Assembly: GCF_040115645.1 (NCBI RefSeq)
Contig: NW_027096008.1
Coordinates: 1,116,001 to 1,180,000 of the forward strand
Origin: Euwallacea fornicatus
Taxonomy: Eukaryota; Arthropoda; Insecta; Coleoptera; Curculionidae
Length of the DNA: 64,000 nt
Direction: 5' to 3'
The translations under genes and the position numbers were made by a program. The notes below the pieces were generated by a model. The model was given only the letters and a program-made list of their open reading frames with translations, was not told the origin of the DNA and made no database searches. Of the stretch, positions 38,101 to 51,014 are shown in pieces. Position 1 is the first letter of the stretch. Each line of letters starts with the position of its first letter.

Positions 38101-38518
38101 AGCTCGATAACTTTGGCAAATGTGGACCAAATTTGTTAACCAAAGTGTCAAATTAATCAGCTCGACGAGATCTTTAAAATGGCACAACAATTCATAATTG
38201 CATCTTGTTGAATTTCCAAGAAAAATAGTACTTTATGTGCTCAAACACACATATTTTGTGACTTTTCAAACTTTGAAGCTCGATAGCTTCGGCAAATGAA
38301 GACCAAATTTGTTAAACAAAGTGTCAAATTAATCAGCTCGACGAGATTTTGAATATGTCACAACACATCATGATTGCATCTTGTTGAATTTCCAAGAAAA
38401 ATAGTACTTTATGTGCTCAAACACACATATTTTGTGACTTTTCAAACTTTGAAGCTCGATAGCTTCGGCAAATGAAGACCAAATTTGTTAAACAAAGTGT
38501 CAAATTAATCAGCTCGAC

Positions 38519-40630
38519 GAGATTTTGAATATGTCACAACACATCATGATTGCATCTTGTTGAATTTCCAAGAAAAATAGTACTTTATGTGCTCAAACAC
38601 ACAACTTTTGTGACTTTTCAAACTTTGAAGCTCGATAGCTTCGGCAAATGAGGACCAAATTTGTTAAACAGAGGGTAAAATTAATCAGCTCGACGAGATT
38701 TTGAATATGTCACAACACATCATGATTGCATCTTGTTGAATTTCCAAGAAAAATAGTACTTTATGTGCTCAAACACACAACTTTTGTGACTTTTCAAACT
38801 TTGAAGCTCGATAGCTTCGGCAAATGAAGACCAAATTTGTTAAACAAAGTGTCAAATTAATCAGCTCGACGAGATTTTGAATATGTCACAACACATCATG
38901 ATTGCATCTTGTTGAATTTCCAAGAAAAATAGTACTTTATGTGCTCAAACACACATATTTTGTGACTTTTCAAACTTTGAAGCTCGATAGCTTCGGCAAA
39001 TGAAGACCAAATTTGTTATACAAAGTGTCAAATTAATCAGCTCGACGAGATTTTGAATATGTCACAACACATCATGATTGCATCTTGTTGAATTTCCAAG
39101 AAAAATAGTACTTTATGTGCTCAAACACACAACTTTTGTGACTTTTCAAACTTTGAAGCTCGATAGCTTCGGCAAATGAGGACCAAATTTGTTAAACAGA
39201 GGGTAAAATTAATCAGCTCGACGAGATTTTGAATATGTCACAACACATCATGATTGCATCTTGTTGAATTTCCAAGACAAATAGTACTTTATGTGCTCAA
39301 ACACACATATTTTGTGACTTTTCAAACTTTGAAGCTCGATAGCTTCGGCAAATGAAGACCAAATTTGTTATACAAAGTGTCAAATTAATCAGCTCGACGA
39401 GATTTTGAATATGTCACAACACATCATGATTGCATCTTGTTGAATTTCCAAGAAAAATAGTACTTTATGTGCTCAAACACACAACTTTTGTGACTTTTCA
39501 AACTTTGAAGCTCGATAGCTTCGGCAAATGAGGACCAAATTTGTTAAACAGAGGGTAAAATTAATCAGCTCGACGAGATTTTGAATATGTCACAACACAT
39601 CATGATTGCATCTTGTTGAATTTCCAAGAAAAATAGTACTTTATGTGCTCAAACACACATATTTTGTGACTTTTCAAACTTTGAAGCTCGATAGCTTCGG
39701 CAAATGAAGACCAAATTTGTTAAACAAAGTGTCAAATTAATCAGCTCGACGAGATTTTGAATATGTCACAACACATCATGATTGCATCTTGTTGAATTTC
39801 CAAGAAAAATAGTACTTTATGTGCTCAAACACACAACTTTTGTGACTTTTCAAACTTTGAAGCTCGATAGCTTCGGCAAATGAGGACCAAATTTGTTAAA
39901 CAGAGGGTAAAATTAATCAGCTCGACGAGATTTTGAATATGTCACAACACATCATGATTGCATCTTGTTGAATTTCCAAGAAAAATAGTACTTTATGTGC
40001 TCAAACACACAACTTTTGTGACTTTTCAAACTTTGAAGCTCGATAGCTTCGGCAAATGAAGACCAAATTTGTTAAACAAAGTGTCAAATTAATCAGCTCG
40101 ACGAGATTTTGAATATGTCACAACACATCATGATTGCATCTTGTTGAATTTCCAAGAAAAATAGTACTTTATGTGCTCAAACACACATATTTTGTGACTT
40201 TTCAAACTTTGAAGCTCGATAGCTTCGGCAAATGAAGACCAAATTTGTTATACAAAGTGTCAAATTAATCAGCTCGACGAGATTTTGAATATGTCACAAC
40301 ACATCATGATTGCATCTTGTTGAATTTCCAAGAAAAATAGTACTTTATGTGCTCAAACACACAACTTTTGTGACTTTTCAAACTTTGAAGCTCGATAGCT
40401 TCGGCAAATGAGGACCAAATTTGTTAAACAGAGGGTAAAATTAATCAGCTCGACGAGATTTTGAATATGTCACAACACATCATGATTGCATCTTGTTGAA
40501 TTTCCAAGACAAATAGTACTTTATGTGCTCAAACACACATATTTTGTGACTTTTCAAACTTTGAAGCTCGATAGCTTCGGCAAATGAAGACCAAATTTGT
40601 TAAACAAAGTGTCAAATTAATCAGCTCGAC
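38519..40630. repeat. Region C: young dimer/trimer array with GAGGGT
   Basis: Twelve T-class monomers. Copies starting at 38519, 39047, 39399, 39751 and 40279 carry a private AACAGAGGGTAAAA (elsewhere GAGTGTAAAA), spaced 3, 2, 2 and 3 monomers. The monomers between alternate among ATATTTTG/GAAGACC/GTTATAC, ATATTTTG/GAAGACC/GTTAAAC and AACTTTTG/GAAGACC. A second private change, TTCCAAGACAAATAG, occurs at 39271 and 40503, exactly 7 monomers apart. This indicates a 7-monomer duplication of a 3+2+2 pattern. Confidence 0.9.
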
Positions 40631-40982
40631 GAGATTTTGAATATGTCACAACACATCATGATTGCATCTTGTTGAATTTCCAAGAAAAGTAGTACTTTAT
40701 GTGCTCAAACACACAACTTTTGTGACTTTTCAAACTTTGAAGCTCGATAGCTTCGGCAAATGAGGACCAAATTTGTTAAACAGAGTGTAAAATTAATCAG
40801 CTCGACGAGATTTTGAATATGTCACAACACATCATGATTGCATCTTGTTGAATTTCCAAGAAAAATAGTACTTTATGTGCTCAAACACACAACTTTTGTG
40901 ACTTTTCAAACTTTGAAGCTCGATAGCTTCGGCAAATGAAGACCAAATTTGTTAAACAAAGTGTCAAATTAATCAGCTCGAC

Positions 40983-43446
40983 GAGATTTTGAATATGTCA
41001 CAACACATCATGATTGCATCTTGTTGAATTTCCAAGAAAAATAGTACTTTATGTGCTCAAACACACATATTTTGTGACTTTTCAAACTTTGAAGCTCGAT
41101 AACTTCTGCAAATGTGGACCAAAGTTCTTAAACAAAGTGTCAAATTAATCAGCTCATCGAGATTTTGAAGATGTCACAAAACATCATGATTGCATCTTGT
41201 TGAATTTCCAAGAAAAATAGTACTTTATGTGCTCAAACACACATATTTTGTGACTTTTCAAACTTTGAAGCTCGATAACTTCGGCAAATGTGGACCAAAG
41301 TTCTTAAACAAAGTGTCAAATTAATCAGCACATCGAGATTTTGAAGATGTCACAAAACATCATGATTGCATCTTGTTGAATTTCCAAGAAAAATAGTACT
41401 TTATGTGCTCAAACACACAACTTTTGTGACTTTTCAAACTTTGAAGCTCGATAGCTTCGGCAAATGAGGACCAAATTTGTTAAACAGAGTGTAAAATTAA
41501 TCAGCTCGACGAGATTTTGAATATGTCACAACACATCATGATTGCATCTTGTTGAATTTCCAAGAAAAATAGTACTTTATGTGCTCAAACTCACAACTTT
41601 TGTGACTTTTCAAACTTTGAAGCTCGATAGCTTCGGCAAATGAAGACCAAATTTGTTAAACAAAGTGTCAAATTAATCAGCTCGACGAGATTTTGAATAT
41701 GTCACAACACATCATGATTGCATCTTGTTGAATTTCCAAGAAAAATAGTACTTTATGTGCTCAAACACACATATTTTGTGACTTTTCAAACTTTGAAGCT
41801 CGATAACTTCTGCAAATGTGGACCAAAGTTCTTAAACAAAGTGTCAAATTAATCAGCTCATCGAGATTTTGAAGATGTCACAAAACATCATGATTGCATC
41901 TTGTTGAATTTCCAAGAAAAATAGTACTTTATGTGCTCAAACACACATATTTTGTGACTTTTCAAACTTTGAAGCTCGATAACTTCGGCAAATGTGGACC
42001 AAAGTTCTTAAACAAAGTGTCAAATTAATCAGCTCATCGAGATTTTGAAGATGTCACAAAACATCATGATTGCATCTTGTTGAATTTCCAAGAAAAATAG
42101 TACTTTATGTGCTCAAACACACAACTTTTGTGACTTTTCAAACTTTGAAGCTCGATAGCTTCGGCAAATGAGGACCAAATTTGTTAAACAGAGTGTAAAA
42201 TTAATCAGCTCGACGAGATTTTGAAGATGTCACAACACATCATGATTGCATCTTGTTGAATTTCCAAGAAAAATAGTACTTTATGAGCTCAAACACACAA
42301 CTTTTGTGACTTTTCAAACTTTGAAGCTCGATAGCTTCGGCAAATGAGGACCAAATTTGTTAAACAGAGTGTAAAATTAATCAGCTCGACGAGATTTTGA
42401 ATATGTCACAACACATCATGATTGCATCTTGTTGAATTTCCAAGAAAAATAGTACTTTATGTGCTCAAACACACAACTTTTGTGACTTTTCCAATTTTGA
42501 AGCTCGATAACTTTGGCAAATGTGGACCAAATTTGTTAACCAAAGTGTCAAATTAATCAGCTCGACGAGATCTTTAAAATGGCACAACAATTCATAATTG
42601 CATCTTGTTGAATTTCCAAGAAAAATAGTACTTTATGTGCTCAAACACACATATTTTGTGACTTTTCAAACTTTGAAGCTCGATAGCTTCGGCAAATGAG
42701 GACCAAATTTGTTAAACAGAGTGTAAAATTAATCAGCTCGACGAGATTTTGAATATGTCACAACACATCATGATTGCATCTTGTTGAATTTCCAAGAAAA
42801 ATAGTACTTTATGTGCTCAAACACACAACTTTTGTGACTTTTCCAATTTTGAAGCTCGATAACTTTGGCAAATGTGGACCAAATTTGTTAACCAAAGTGT
42901 CAAATTAATCAGCTCGACGAGATCTTTAAAATGGCACAACAATTCATAATTGCATCTTGTTGAATTTCCAAGAAAAATAGTACTTTATGTGCTCAAACAC
43001 ACATATTTTGTGACTTTTCAAACTTTGAAGCTCGATAGCTTCGGCAAATGAAGACCAAATTTGTTAAACAAAGTGTCAAATTAATCAGCTCGACGAGATT
43101 TTGAATATGTCACAACACATCATGATTGCATCTTGTTGAATTTCCAAGAAAAATAGTACTTTATGTGCTCAAACACACATATTTTGTGACTTTTCAAACT
43201 TTGAAGCTCGATAGCTTCGGCAAATGAAGACCAAATTTGTTAAACAAAGTGTCAAATTAATCAGCTCGACGAGATTTTGAATATGTCACAACACATCATG
43301 ATTGCATCTTGTTGAATTTCCAAGAAAAATAGTACTTTATGTGCTCAAACACACAACTTTTGTGACTTTTCAAACTTTGAAGCTCGATAGCTTCGGCAAA
43401 TGAAGACCAAATTTGTTAAACAAAGTGTCAAATTAATCAGCTCGAC
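40983..43446. repeat. Region D 14-monomer unit 1
   Basis: Order: T with AACTTCTGC, S, S (AGCACATCG junction), T, T with AACTTCTGC again, S, S, a GAAGATG-headed copy with GAGCTC, T with CCAATTTTG, R-GGCAC, T with CCAATTTTG, R-GGCAC, T, T. The same succession from the second AACTTCTGC copy also appears near 30.0-31.4 kb in region B, so this block predates the separation of the regions. Confidence 0.86.
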
Positions 43447-45910
43447 GAGATTTTGAATATGTCACAACACATCATGATTGCATCTTGTTGAATTTCCAAG
43501 AAAAATAGTACTTTATGTGCTCAAACACACATATTTTGTGACTTTTCAAACTTTGAAGCTCGATAACTTCTGCAAATGTGGACCAAAGTTCTTAAACAAA
43601 GTGTCAAATTAATCAGCTCATCGAGATTTTGAAGATGTCACAAAACATCATGATTGCATCTTGTTGAATTTCCAAGAAAAATAGTACTTTATGTGCTCAA
43701 ACACACATATTTTGTGACTTTTCAAACTTTGAAGCTCGATAACTTCGGCAAATGTGGACCAAAGTTCTTAAACAAAGTGTCAAATTAATCAGCACATCGA
43801 GATTTTGAAGATGTCACAAAACATCATGATTGCATCTTGTTGAATTTCCAAGAAAAATAGTACTTTATGTGCTCAAACACACAACTTTTGTGACTTTTCA
43901 AACTTTGAAGCTCGATAGCTTCGGCAAATGAGGACCAAATTTGTTAAACAGAGTGTAAAATTAATCAGCTCGACGAGATTTTGAATATGTCACAACACAT
44001 CATGATTGCATCTTGTTGAATTTCCAAGAAAAATAGTACTTTATGTGCTCAAACACACAACTTTTGTGACTTTTCAAACTTTGAAGCTCGATAGCTTCGG
44101 CAAATGAAGACCAAATTTGTTAAACAAAGTGTCAAATTAATCAGCTCGACGAGATTTTGAATATGTCACAACACATCATGATTGCATCTTGTTGAATTTC
44201 CAAGAAAAATAGTACTTTATGTGCTCAAACACACATATTTTGTGACTTTTCAAACTTTGAAGCTCGATAACTTCTGCAAATGTGGACCAAAGTTCTTAAA
44301 CAAAGTGTCAAATTAATCAGCTCATCGAGATTTTGAAGATGTCACAAAACATCATGATTGCATCTTGTTGAATTTCCAAGAAAAATAGTACTTTATGTGC
44401 TCAAACACACATATTTTGTGACTTTTCAAACTTTGAAGCTCGATAACTTCGGCAAATGTGGACCAAAGTTCTTAAACAAAGTGTCAAATTAATCAGCTCA
44501 TCGAGATTTTGAAGATGTCACAAAACATCATGATTGCATCTTGTTGAATTTCCAAGAAAAATAGTACTTTATGTGCTCAAACACACAACTTTTGTGACTT
44601 TTCAAACTTTGAAGCTCGATAGCTTCGGCAAATGAGGACCAAATTTGTTAAACAGAGTGTAAAATTAATCAGCTCGACGAGATTTTGAAGATGTCACAAC
44701 ACATCATGATTGCATCTTTTTGAATTTCCAAGAAAAATAGTACTTTATGAGCTCAAACACACAACTTTTGTGACTTTTCAAACTTTGAAGCTCGATAGCT
44801 TCGGCAAATGAGGACCAAATTTGTTAAACAGAGTGTAAAATTAATCAGCTCGACGAGATTTTGAATATGTCACAACACATCATGATTGCATCTTGTTGAA
44901 TTTCCAAGAAAAATAGTACTTTATGTGCTCAAACACACAACTTTTGTGACTTTTCCAATTTTGAAGCTCGATAACTTTGGCAAATGTGGACCAAATTTGT
45001 TAACCAAAGTGTCAAATTAATCAGCTCGACGAGATCTTTAAAATGGCACAACAATTCATAATTGCATCTTGTTGAATTTCCAAGAAAAATAGTACTTTAT
45101 GTGCTCAAACACACATATTTTGTGACTTTTCAAACTTTGAAGCTCGATAGCTTCGGCAAATGAGGACCAAATTTGTTAAACAGAGTGTAAAATTAATCAG
45201 CTCGACGAGATTTTGAATATGTCACAACACATCATGATTGCATCTTGTTGAATTTCCAAGAAAAATAGTACTTTATGTGCTCAAACACACAACTTTTGTG
45301 ACTTTTCCAATTTTGAAGCTCGATAACTTTGGCAAATGTGGACCAAATTTGTTAACCAAAGTGTCAAATTAATCAGCTCGACGAGATCTTTAAAATGGCA
45401 CAACAATTCATAATTGCATCTTGTTGAATTTCCAAGAAAAATAGTACTTTATGTGCTCAAACACACATATTTTGTGACTTTTCAAACTTTGAAGCTCGAT
45501 AACTTCGGCAAATGTGGACCAAAGTTCTTAAACAAAGTGTCAAATTAATCAGCTCATCGAGATTTTGAAGATGTCACAAAACATCATGATTGCATCTTGT
45601 TGAATTTCCAAGAAAAATAGTACTTTATGTGCTCAAACACACAACTTTTGTGACTTTTCAAACTTTGAAGCTCGATAGCTTCGGCAAATGAGGACCAAAT
45701 TTGTTAAACAGAGTGTAAAATTAATCAGCTCGACGAGATTTTGAAGATGTCACAACACATCATGATTGCATCTTGTTGAATTTCCAAGAAAAATAGTACT
45801 TTATGAGCTCAAACACACAACTTTTGTGACTTTTCAAACTTTGAAGCTCGATAGCTTCGGCAAATGAGGACCAAATTTGTTAAACAGAGTGTAAAATTAA
45901 TCAGCTCGAC
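43447..45910. repeat. Region D 14-monomer unit 2
   Basis: Collinear with unit 1 for about 2.0 kb. It carries a private change TCTTTTTGAATTTCC near 44716. After the second R-GGCAC copy the tail becomes AACTTCGGCAAATGTGG with an S monomer, then another GAAGATG/GAGCTC copy, instead of the two T copies that end unit 1. Confidence 0.86.
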
Positions 45911-47142
45911 GAGATTTTGAATATGTCACAACACATCATGATTGCATCTTGTTGAATTTCCAAGAAAAATAGTACTTTATGTGCTTAAACACACATATTT
46001 TGTGACTTTTCCAATTTTGAAGCTCGATAACTTTGGCAAATGTGGACCAAATTTGTTAACCAAAGTGTCAAATTAATCAGCTCGACGAGATCTTTAAAAT
46101 GGCACAACAATTCATAATTGCATCTTGTTGAATTTCCAAGAAAAATAGTACTTTATGTGCTCAAACACACATATTTTGTGACTTTTCAAACTTTGAAGCT
46201 CGATAACTTCGGCAAATGTGGACCAAAGTTCTTAAACAAAGTGTCAAATTAATCAGCTCATCGAGATTTTGAAGATGTCACAAAACATCATGATTGCATC
46301 TTGTTGAATTTCCAAGAAAAATAGTACTTTATGTGCTCAAACACACAACTTTTGTGACTTTTCAAACTTTGAAGCTCGATAGCTTCGGCAAATGAGGACC
46401 AAATTTGTTAAACAGAGTGTAAAATTAATCAGCTCGACGAGATTTTGAAGATGTCACAACACATCATGATTGCATCTTGTTGAATTTCCAAGAAAAATAG
46501 TACTTTATGAGCTCAAACACACAACTTTTGTGACTTTTCAAACTTTGAAGCTCGATAGCTTCGGCAAATGAGGACCAAATTTGTTAAACAGAGTGTAAAA
46601 TTAATCAGCTCGACGAGATTTTGAATATGTCACAACACATCATGATTGCATCTTGTTGAATTTCCAAGAAAAATAGTACTTTATGTGCTCAAACACACAA
46701 CTTTTGTGACTTTTCCAATTTTGAAGCTCGATAACTTTGGCAAATGTGGACCAAATTTGTTAACCAAAGTGTCAAATTAATCAGCTCGACGAGATCTTTA
46801 AAATGGCACAACAATTCATAATTGCATCTTGTTGAATTTCCAAGAAAAATAGTACTTTATGTGCTCAAACACACATATTTTGTGACTTTTCAAACTTTGA
46901 AGCTCGATAGCTTCGGCAAATGAAGACCAAATTTGTTAAACAAAGTGTCAAATTAATCAGCTCGACGAGATTTTGAATATGTCACAACACATCATGATTG
47001 CATCTTGTTGAATTTCCAAGAAAAATAGTACTTTATGTGCTCAAACACACATATTTTGTGACTTTTCAAACTTTGAAGCTCGATAGCTTCGGCAAATGAA
47101 GACCAAATTTGTTAAACAAAGTGTCAAATTAATCAGCTCGAC

Positions 47143-50100
47143 GTGATTTTGAATATGTCACAACACATCATGATTGCATCTTGTTGAATTTCCAAGAAAA
47201 ATAGTACTTTATGTGCTCAAACACACAACTTTTGTGACTTTTCCAATTTTGAAGCTCGATAACTTCGGCAAATGAGGACCAAATTTGTTAAACAAAGTGT
47301 CAAATTAATCAGCTCATCGAGATTTTGAAGATGTCACAAAACATCATGATTGCATCTTGTTGAATTTCCAAGAAAAGTAGTACTTTATGTGCTCAAACAC
47401 ACAACTTTTGTGACTTTTCAAACTTTGAAGCTCGATAGCTTCGGCAAATGAGGACCAAATTTGTTAAACAGAGTGTAAAATTAATCAGCTCGACGAGATT
47501 TTGAATATGTCACAACACATCATGATTGCATCTTGTTGAATTTCCAAGAAAAATAGTACTTTATGTGCTCAAACACACAACTTTTGTGACTTTTCCAATT
47601 TTGAAGCTCGATAACTTCGGCAAATGTGGACCAAATTTCTTATACAAAGTGTCAAATTAATCAGCTCAACAAGGTTATGAAGATGTCACAACACACCATG
47701 ATTACATCTTGTTGAACTTCCAAGAAATATAGTACTTTATGTGCTCAAACACACATATTTTGTGACTTTTAAAACTCTGAAGCTCGATAACTTTGGCAAA
47801 TGTTGACCAAATTTGTTACACAAAGTGTCAAATTAATCAGCTCGACGAGATTTTGAATATGTCCCAACACATCATGATTGCATCTTGTTGAATTTCCAAG
47901 AAAAATAGTACTTTATGTGCTTAAACACACATATTTTGTGACTTTTCAAACTTTGAAGCTCGATAACTTCGGCAAATGTGGACCAAAGTTCTTAAACAAA
48001 GTGTCAAATTAATCAGCTCGACGAGATTTTGAATATGTCACAACACATCATGATTGCATCTTGTTGAATTTCCAAGAAAAATAGTACTTTATGTGCTCAA
48101 ACACACAACTTTTGTGACTTTTCAAACTTTGAAGCTCGATAGCTTCGGCAAATGAGGACCAAATTTGTTAAACAGAGTGTAAAATTAATCAGCTCGACGA
48201 GATTTTGAATATGTCACAACACATCATGATTGCATCTTGTTGAATTTCCAAGAAAAGTAGTACTTTATGTGCTCAAACACACAACTTTTGTGACTTTTCA
48301 AACTTTGAAGCTCGATAGCTTCGGCAAATGAGGACCAAATTTGTTAAACAGAGTGTAAAATTAATCAGCTCGACGAGATTTTGAATATGTCACAACACAT
48401 CATGATTGCATCTTGTTGAATTTCCAAGAAAAATAGTACTTTATGTGCTCAAACACACAACTTTTGTGACTTTTCCAATTTTGAAGCTCGATAACTTCGG
48501 CAAATGTGGACCAAATTTCTTATACAAAGTGTCAAATTAATCAGCTCAACAAGGTTATGAAGATGTCACAACACACCATGATTACATCTTGTTGAACTTC
48601 CAAGAAATATAGTACTTTATGTGCTCAAACACACATATTTTGTGACTTTTAAAACTCTGAAGCTCGATAACTTTGGCAAATGTTGACCAAATTTGTTACA
48701 CAAAGTGTCAAATTAATCAGCTCATCGAGATTTTGAAGATGTCACAAAACATCATGATTGCATCTTGTTGAATTTCCAAGAAAAGTAGTACTTTATGTGC
48801 TCAAACACACAACTTTTGTGACTTTTCAAACTTTGAAGCTCGATAGCTTCGGCAAATGAGGACCAAATTTGTTAAACAGAGTGTAAAATTAATCAGCTCG
48901 ACGAGATTTTGAATATGTCACAACACATCATGATTGCATCTTGTTGAATTTCCAAGAAAAATAGTACTTTATGTGCTTAAACACACATATTTTGTGACTT
49001 TTCAAACTTTGAAGCTCGATAACTTCGGCAAATGTGGACCAAAGTTCTTAAACAAAGTGTCAAATTAATCAGCTCATCGAGATTTTGAAGATGTCACAAA
49101 ACATCATGATTGCATCTTGTTGAATTTCCAAGAAAAATAGTACTTTATATGCTCAAACACACATATTTTGTGACTTTACAAACTTTGAAGCTCGATAACT
49201 TTAGCAAATGTGGACCAAATTTGTTAACCAAAGTGTCAAATTAATCAGCTCGACGAGATTTTGAATATGTCACAACACATCATGATTGCATCTTGTTGAA
49301 TTTCCAAGAAAAATAGTACTTTATGTGCTCAAACACACATATTTTGTGACTTTTCAAACTTTGAAGCTCGATAGCTTCGGCAAATGAAGACCAAATTTGT
49401 TAAACAAAGTGTCAAATTAATCAGCTCGACGAGATTTTGAATATGTCACAACACATCATGATTACATCTTGTTGAACTTCCAAGAAAAATAGTACTTTAT
49501 GTGCTCAAACACACAACTTTTGTGACTTTTCAAACTTTGAAGCTCGATAGCTTCGGCAAATGAGGACCAAATTTGTTAAACAGAGTGTAAAATTAATCAG
49601 CTCGACGAGATTTTGAATATGTCACAACACATCATGATTGCATCTTGTTGAATTTCCAAGAAAAATAGTACTTTATGTGCTCAAACACACAACTTTTGTG
49701 ACTTTTCCAATTTTGAAGCTCGATAACTTTGGCAAATGTGGACCAAATTTGTTAACCAAAGTGTCAAATTAATCAGCTCGACGAGATTTTGAATATGTCA
49801 CAACACATCATGATTGCATCTTGTTGAATTTCCAAGAAAAATAGTACTTTATGTGCTCAAACACACAACTTTTGTGACTTTTCAAACTTTGAAGCTCGAT
49901 AGCTTCGGCAAATGAAGACCAAATTTGTTAAACAAAGTGTCAAATTAATCAGCTCGACGAGATTTTGAATATGTCACAACACATCATGATTGCATCTTGT
50001 TGAATTTCCAAGAAAAATAGTACTTTATGTGCTCAAACACACATATTTTGTGACTTTTCAAACTTTGAAGCTCAATAACTTCTGCAAATGTGGACCAAAG

Positions 50101-51014
50101 TTCTTAAACAAAGTGTCAAATTAATCAGCTCATCGAGATTTTGAAGATGTCACAAAACATCATGATTGCATCTTGTTGAATTTCCAAGAAAAATAGTACT
50201 TTATGTGCTCAAACACACAACTTTTGTGACTTTTCAAACTTTGAAGCTCGATAGCTTCGGCAAATGAGGACCAAATTTGTTAAACAGAGTGTAAAATTAA
50301 TCAGCTCGACGAGATTTTGAATATGTCACAACACATCATGATTGCATCTTGTTGAATTTCCAAGAAAAATAGTACTTTATGTGCTCAAACACACAACTTT
50401 TGTGACTTTTCAAACTTTGAAGCTCGATAGCTTCGGCAAATGAAGACCAAATTTGTTAAACAAAGTGTCAAATTAATCAGCTCGACGAGATTTTGAATAT
50501 GTCACAACACATCATGATTGCATCTTGTTGAATTTCCAAGAAAAATAGTACTTTATGTGCTCAAACACACAACTTTTGTGACTTTTCCAATTTTGAAGCT
50601 CGATAACTTCGGCAAATGTGGACCAAAGTTCTTAAACAAAGTGTCAAATTAATCAGCTCATCGAGATTTTGAAGATGTCACAAAACATCATGATTGCATC
50701 TTGTTGAATTTCCAAGAAAAATAGTACTTTATATGCTCAAACACACATATTTTGTGACTTTACAAACTTTGAAGCTCGATAACTTTAGCAAATGTGGACC
50801 AAATTTGTTAAACAAAGTGTCAAATTAATCAGCTCGACGAGATTTTGAATATGTCACAACACATCATGATTGCATCTTGTTGAATTTCCAAGAAAAATAG
50901 TACTTTATGTGCTCAAACACACAACTTTTGTGACTTTTCCAATTTTGAAGCTCGATAACTTTGGCAAATGTGGACCAAATTTGTTAACCAAAGTGTCAAA
51001 TTAATCAGCTCGAC
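47143..51014. repeat. Region E HOR unit 1, 22 monomers, 3872 bp
   Basis: Opens with a T monomer entered through CGACGTGATTTTG and carrying CCAATTTTG with AACTTCGGCAAATGAGG. An aacaagg monomer occurs at 47671 and again at 48551, 880 bp (5 monomers) apart. S monomers with TTTACAAACTTTG and TTTAGCAAATG lie near 49.1 and 50.7 kb. A CTCAATAACTTCTGC tail is found near 50.1 kb. Confidence 0.9.
47671..48726. repeat. 5-monomer internal duplication in region E unit 1
   Basis: Two aacaagg monomers (47671-47846 and 48551-48726) carry the same core and tail (CAAGAAATATAG, TTTTAAAACTCTGAAG, ATGTTGACC, GTTACACAAAGTGTCAAA) and bracket a C-like copy with GTGCTTAAAC and three T copies. The same 880-bp spacing occurs at 51543/52423 and 55413/56293, so the duplication is older than the 22-monomer amplification. 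Confidence 0.9.

Larger units (their letters stand above)
22161..38518. repeat. Region B: T-rich array with a super-period of about 33 monomers
   Basis: About 93 monomers, mostly T class. A marker junction CAAAGTAATCACCTC occurs at 23023, 27245, 29001, 33048 and 34807. Spacings are 24, 10, 23 and 10 monomers, so each alternating pair sums to 33-34 monomers (5978, 5803 and 5806 bp). An independent marker, AACTTCTGCAAATG, at 24211 and 30014 is also 33 monomers apart (5803 bp). Between markers lie T copies with AACTTTTG or ATATTTTG tails, occasional R-GGCAC or R-GACAC copies and C-S pairs. No gene or unique DNA is present. Confidence 0.85.
40631..47142. repeat. Region D: 14-monomer (2464 bp) period
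   Basis: Thirty-seven monomers. Four markers repeat at exactly 2464 bp: AACTTCTGC at 41099 and 43563, the same at 41803 and 44267, the AGCACATCG junction at 41327 and 43791, and TTTATGAGCTC near 42281 and 44745. The stretch 40983-43010 is collinear with 43447-45474; then tails diverge (GAAGACC versus GTGGACC). Beyond that, GAGCTC copies recur after 6 and 4 more monomers, so the period shortens. No gene or unique DNA is present. Confidence 0.88.
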
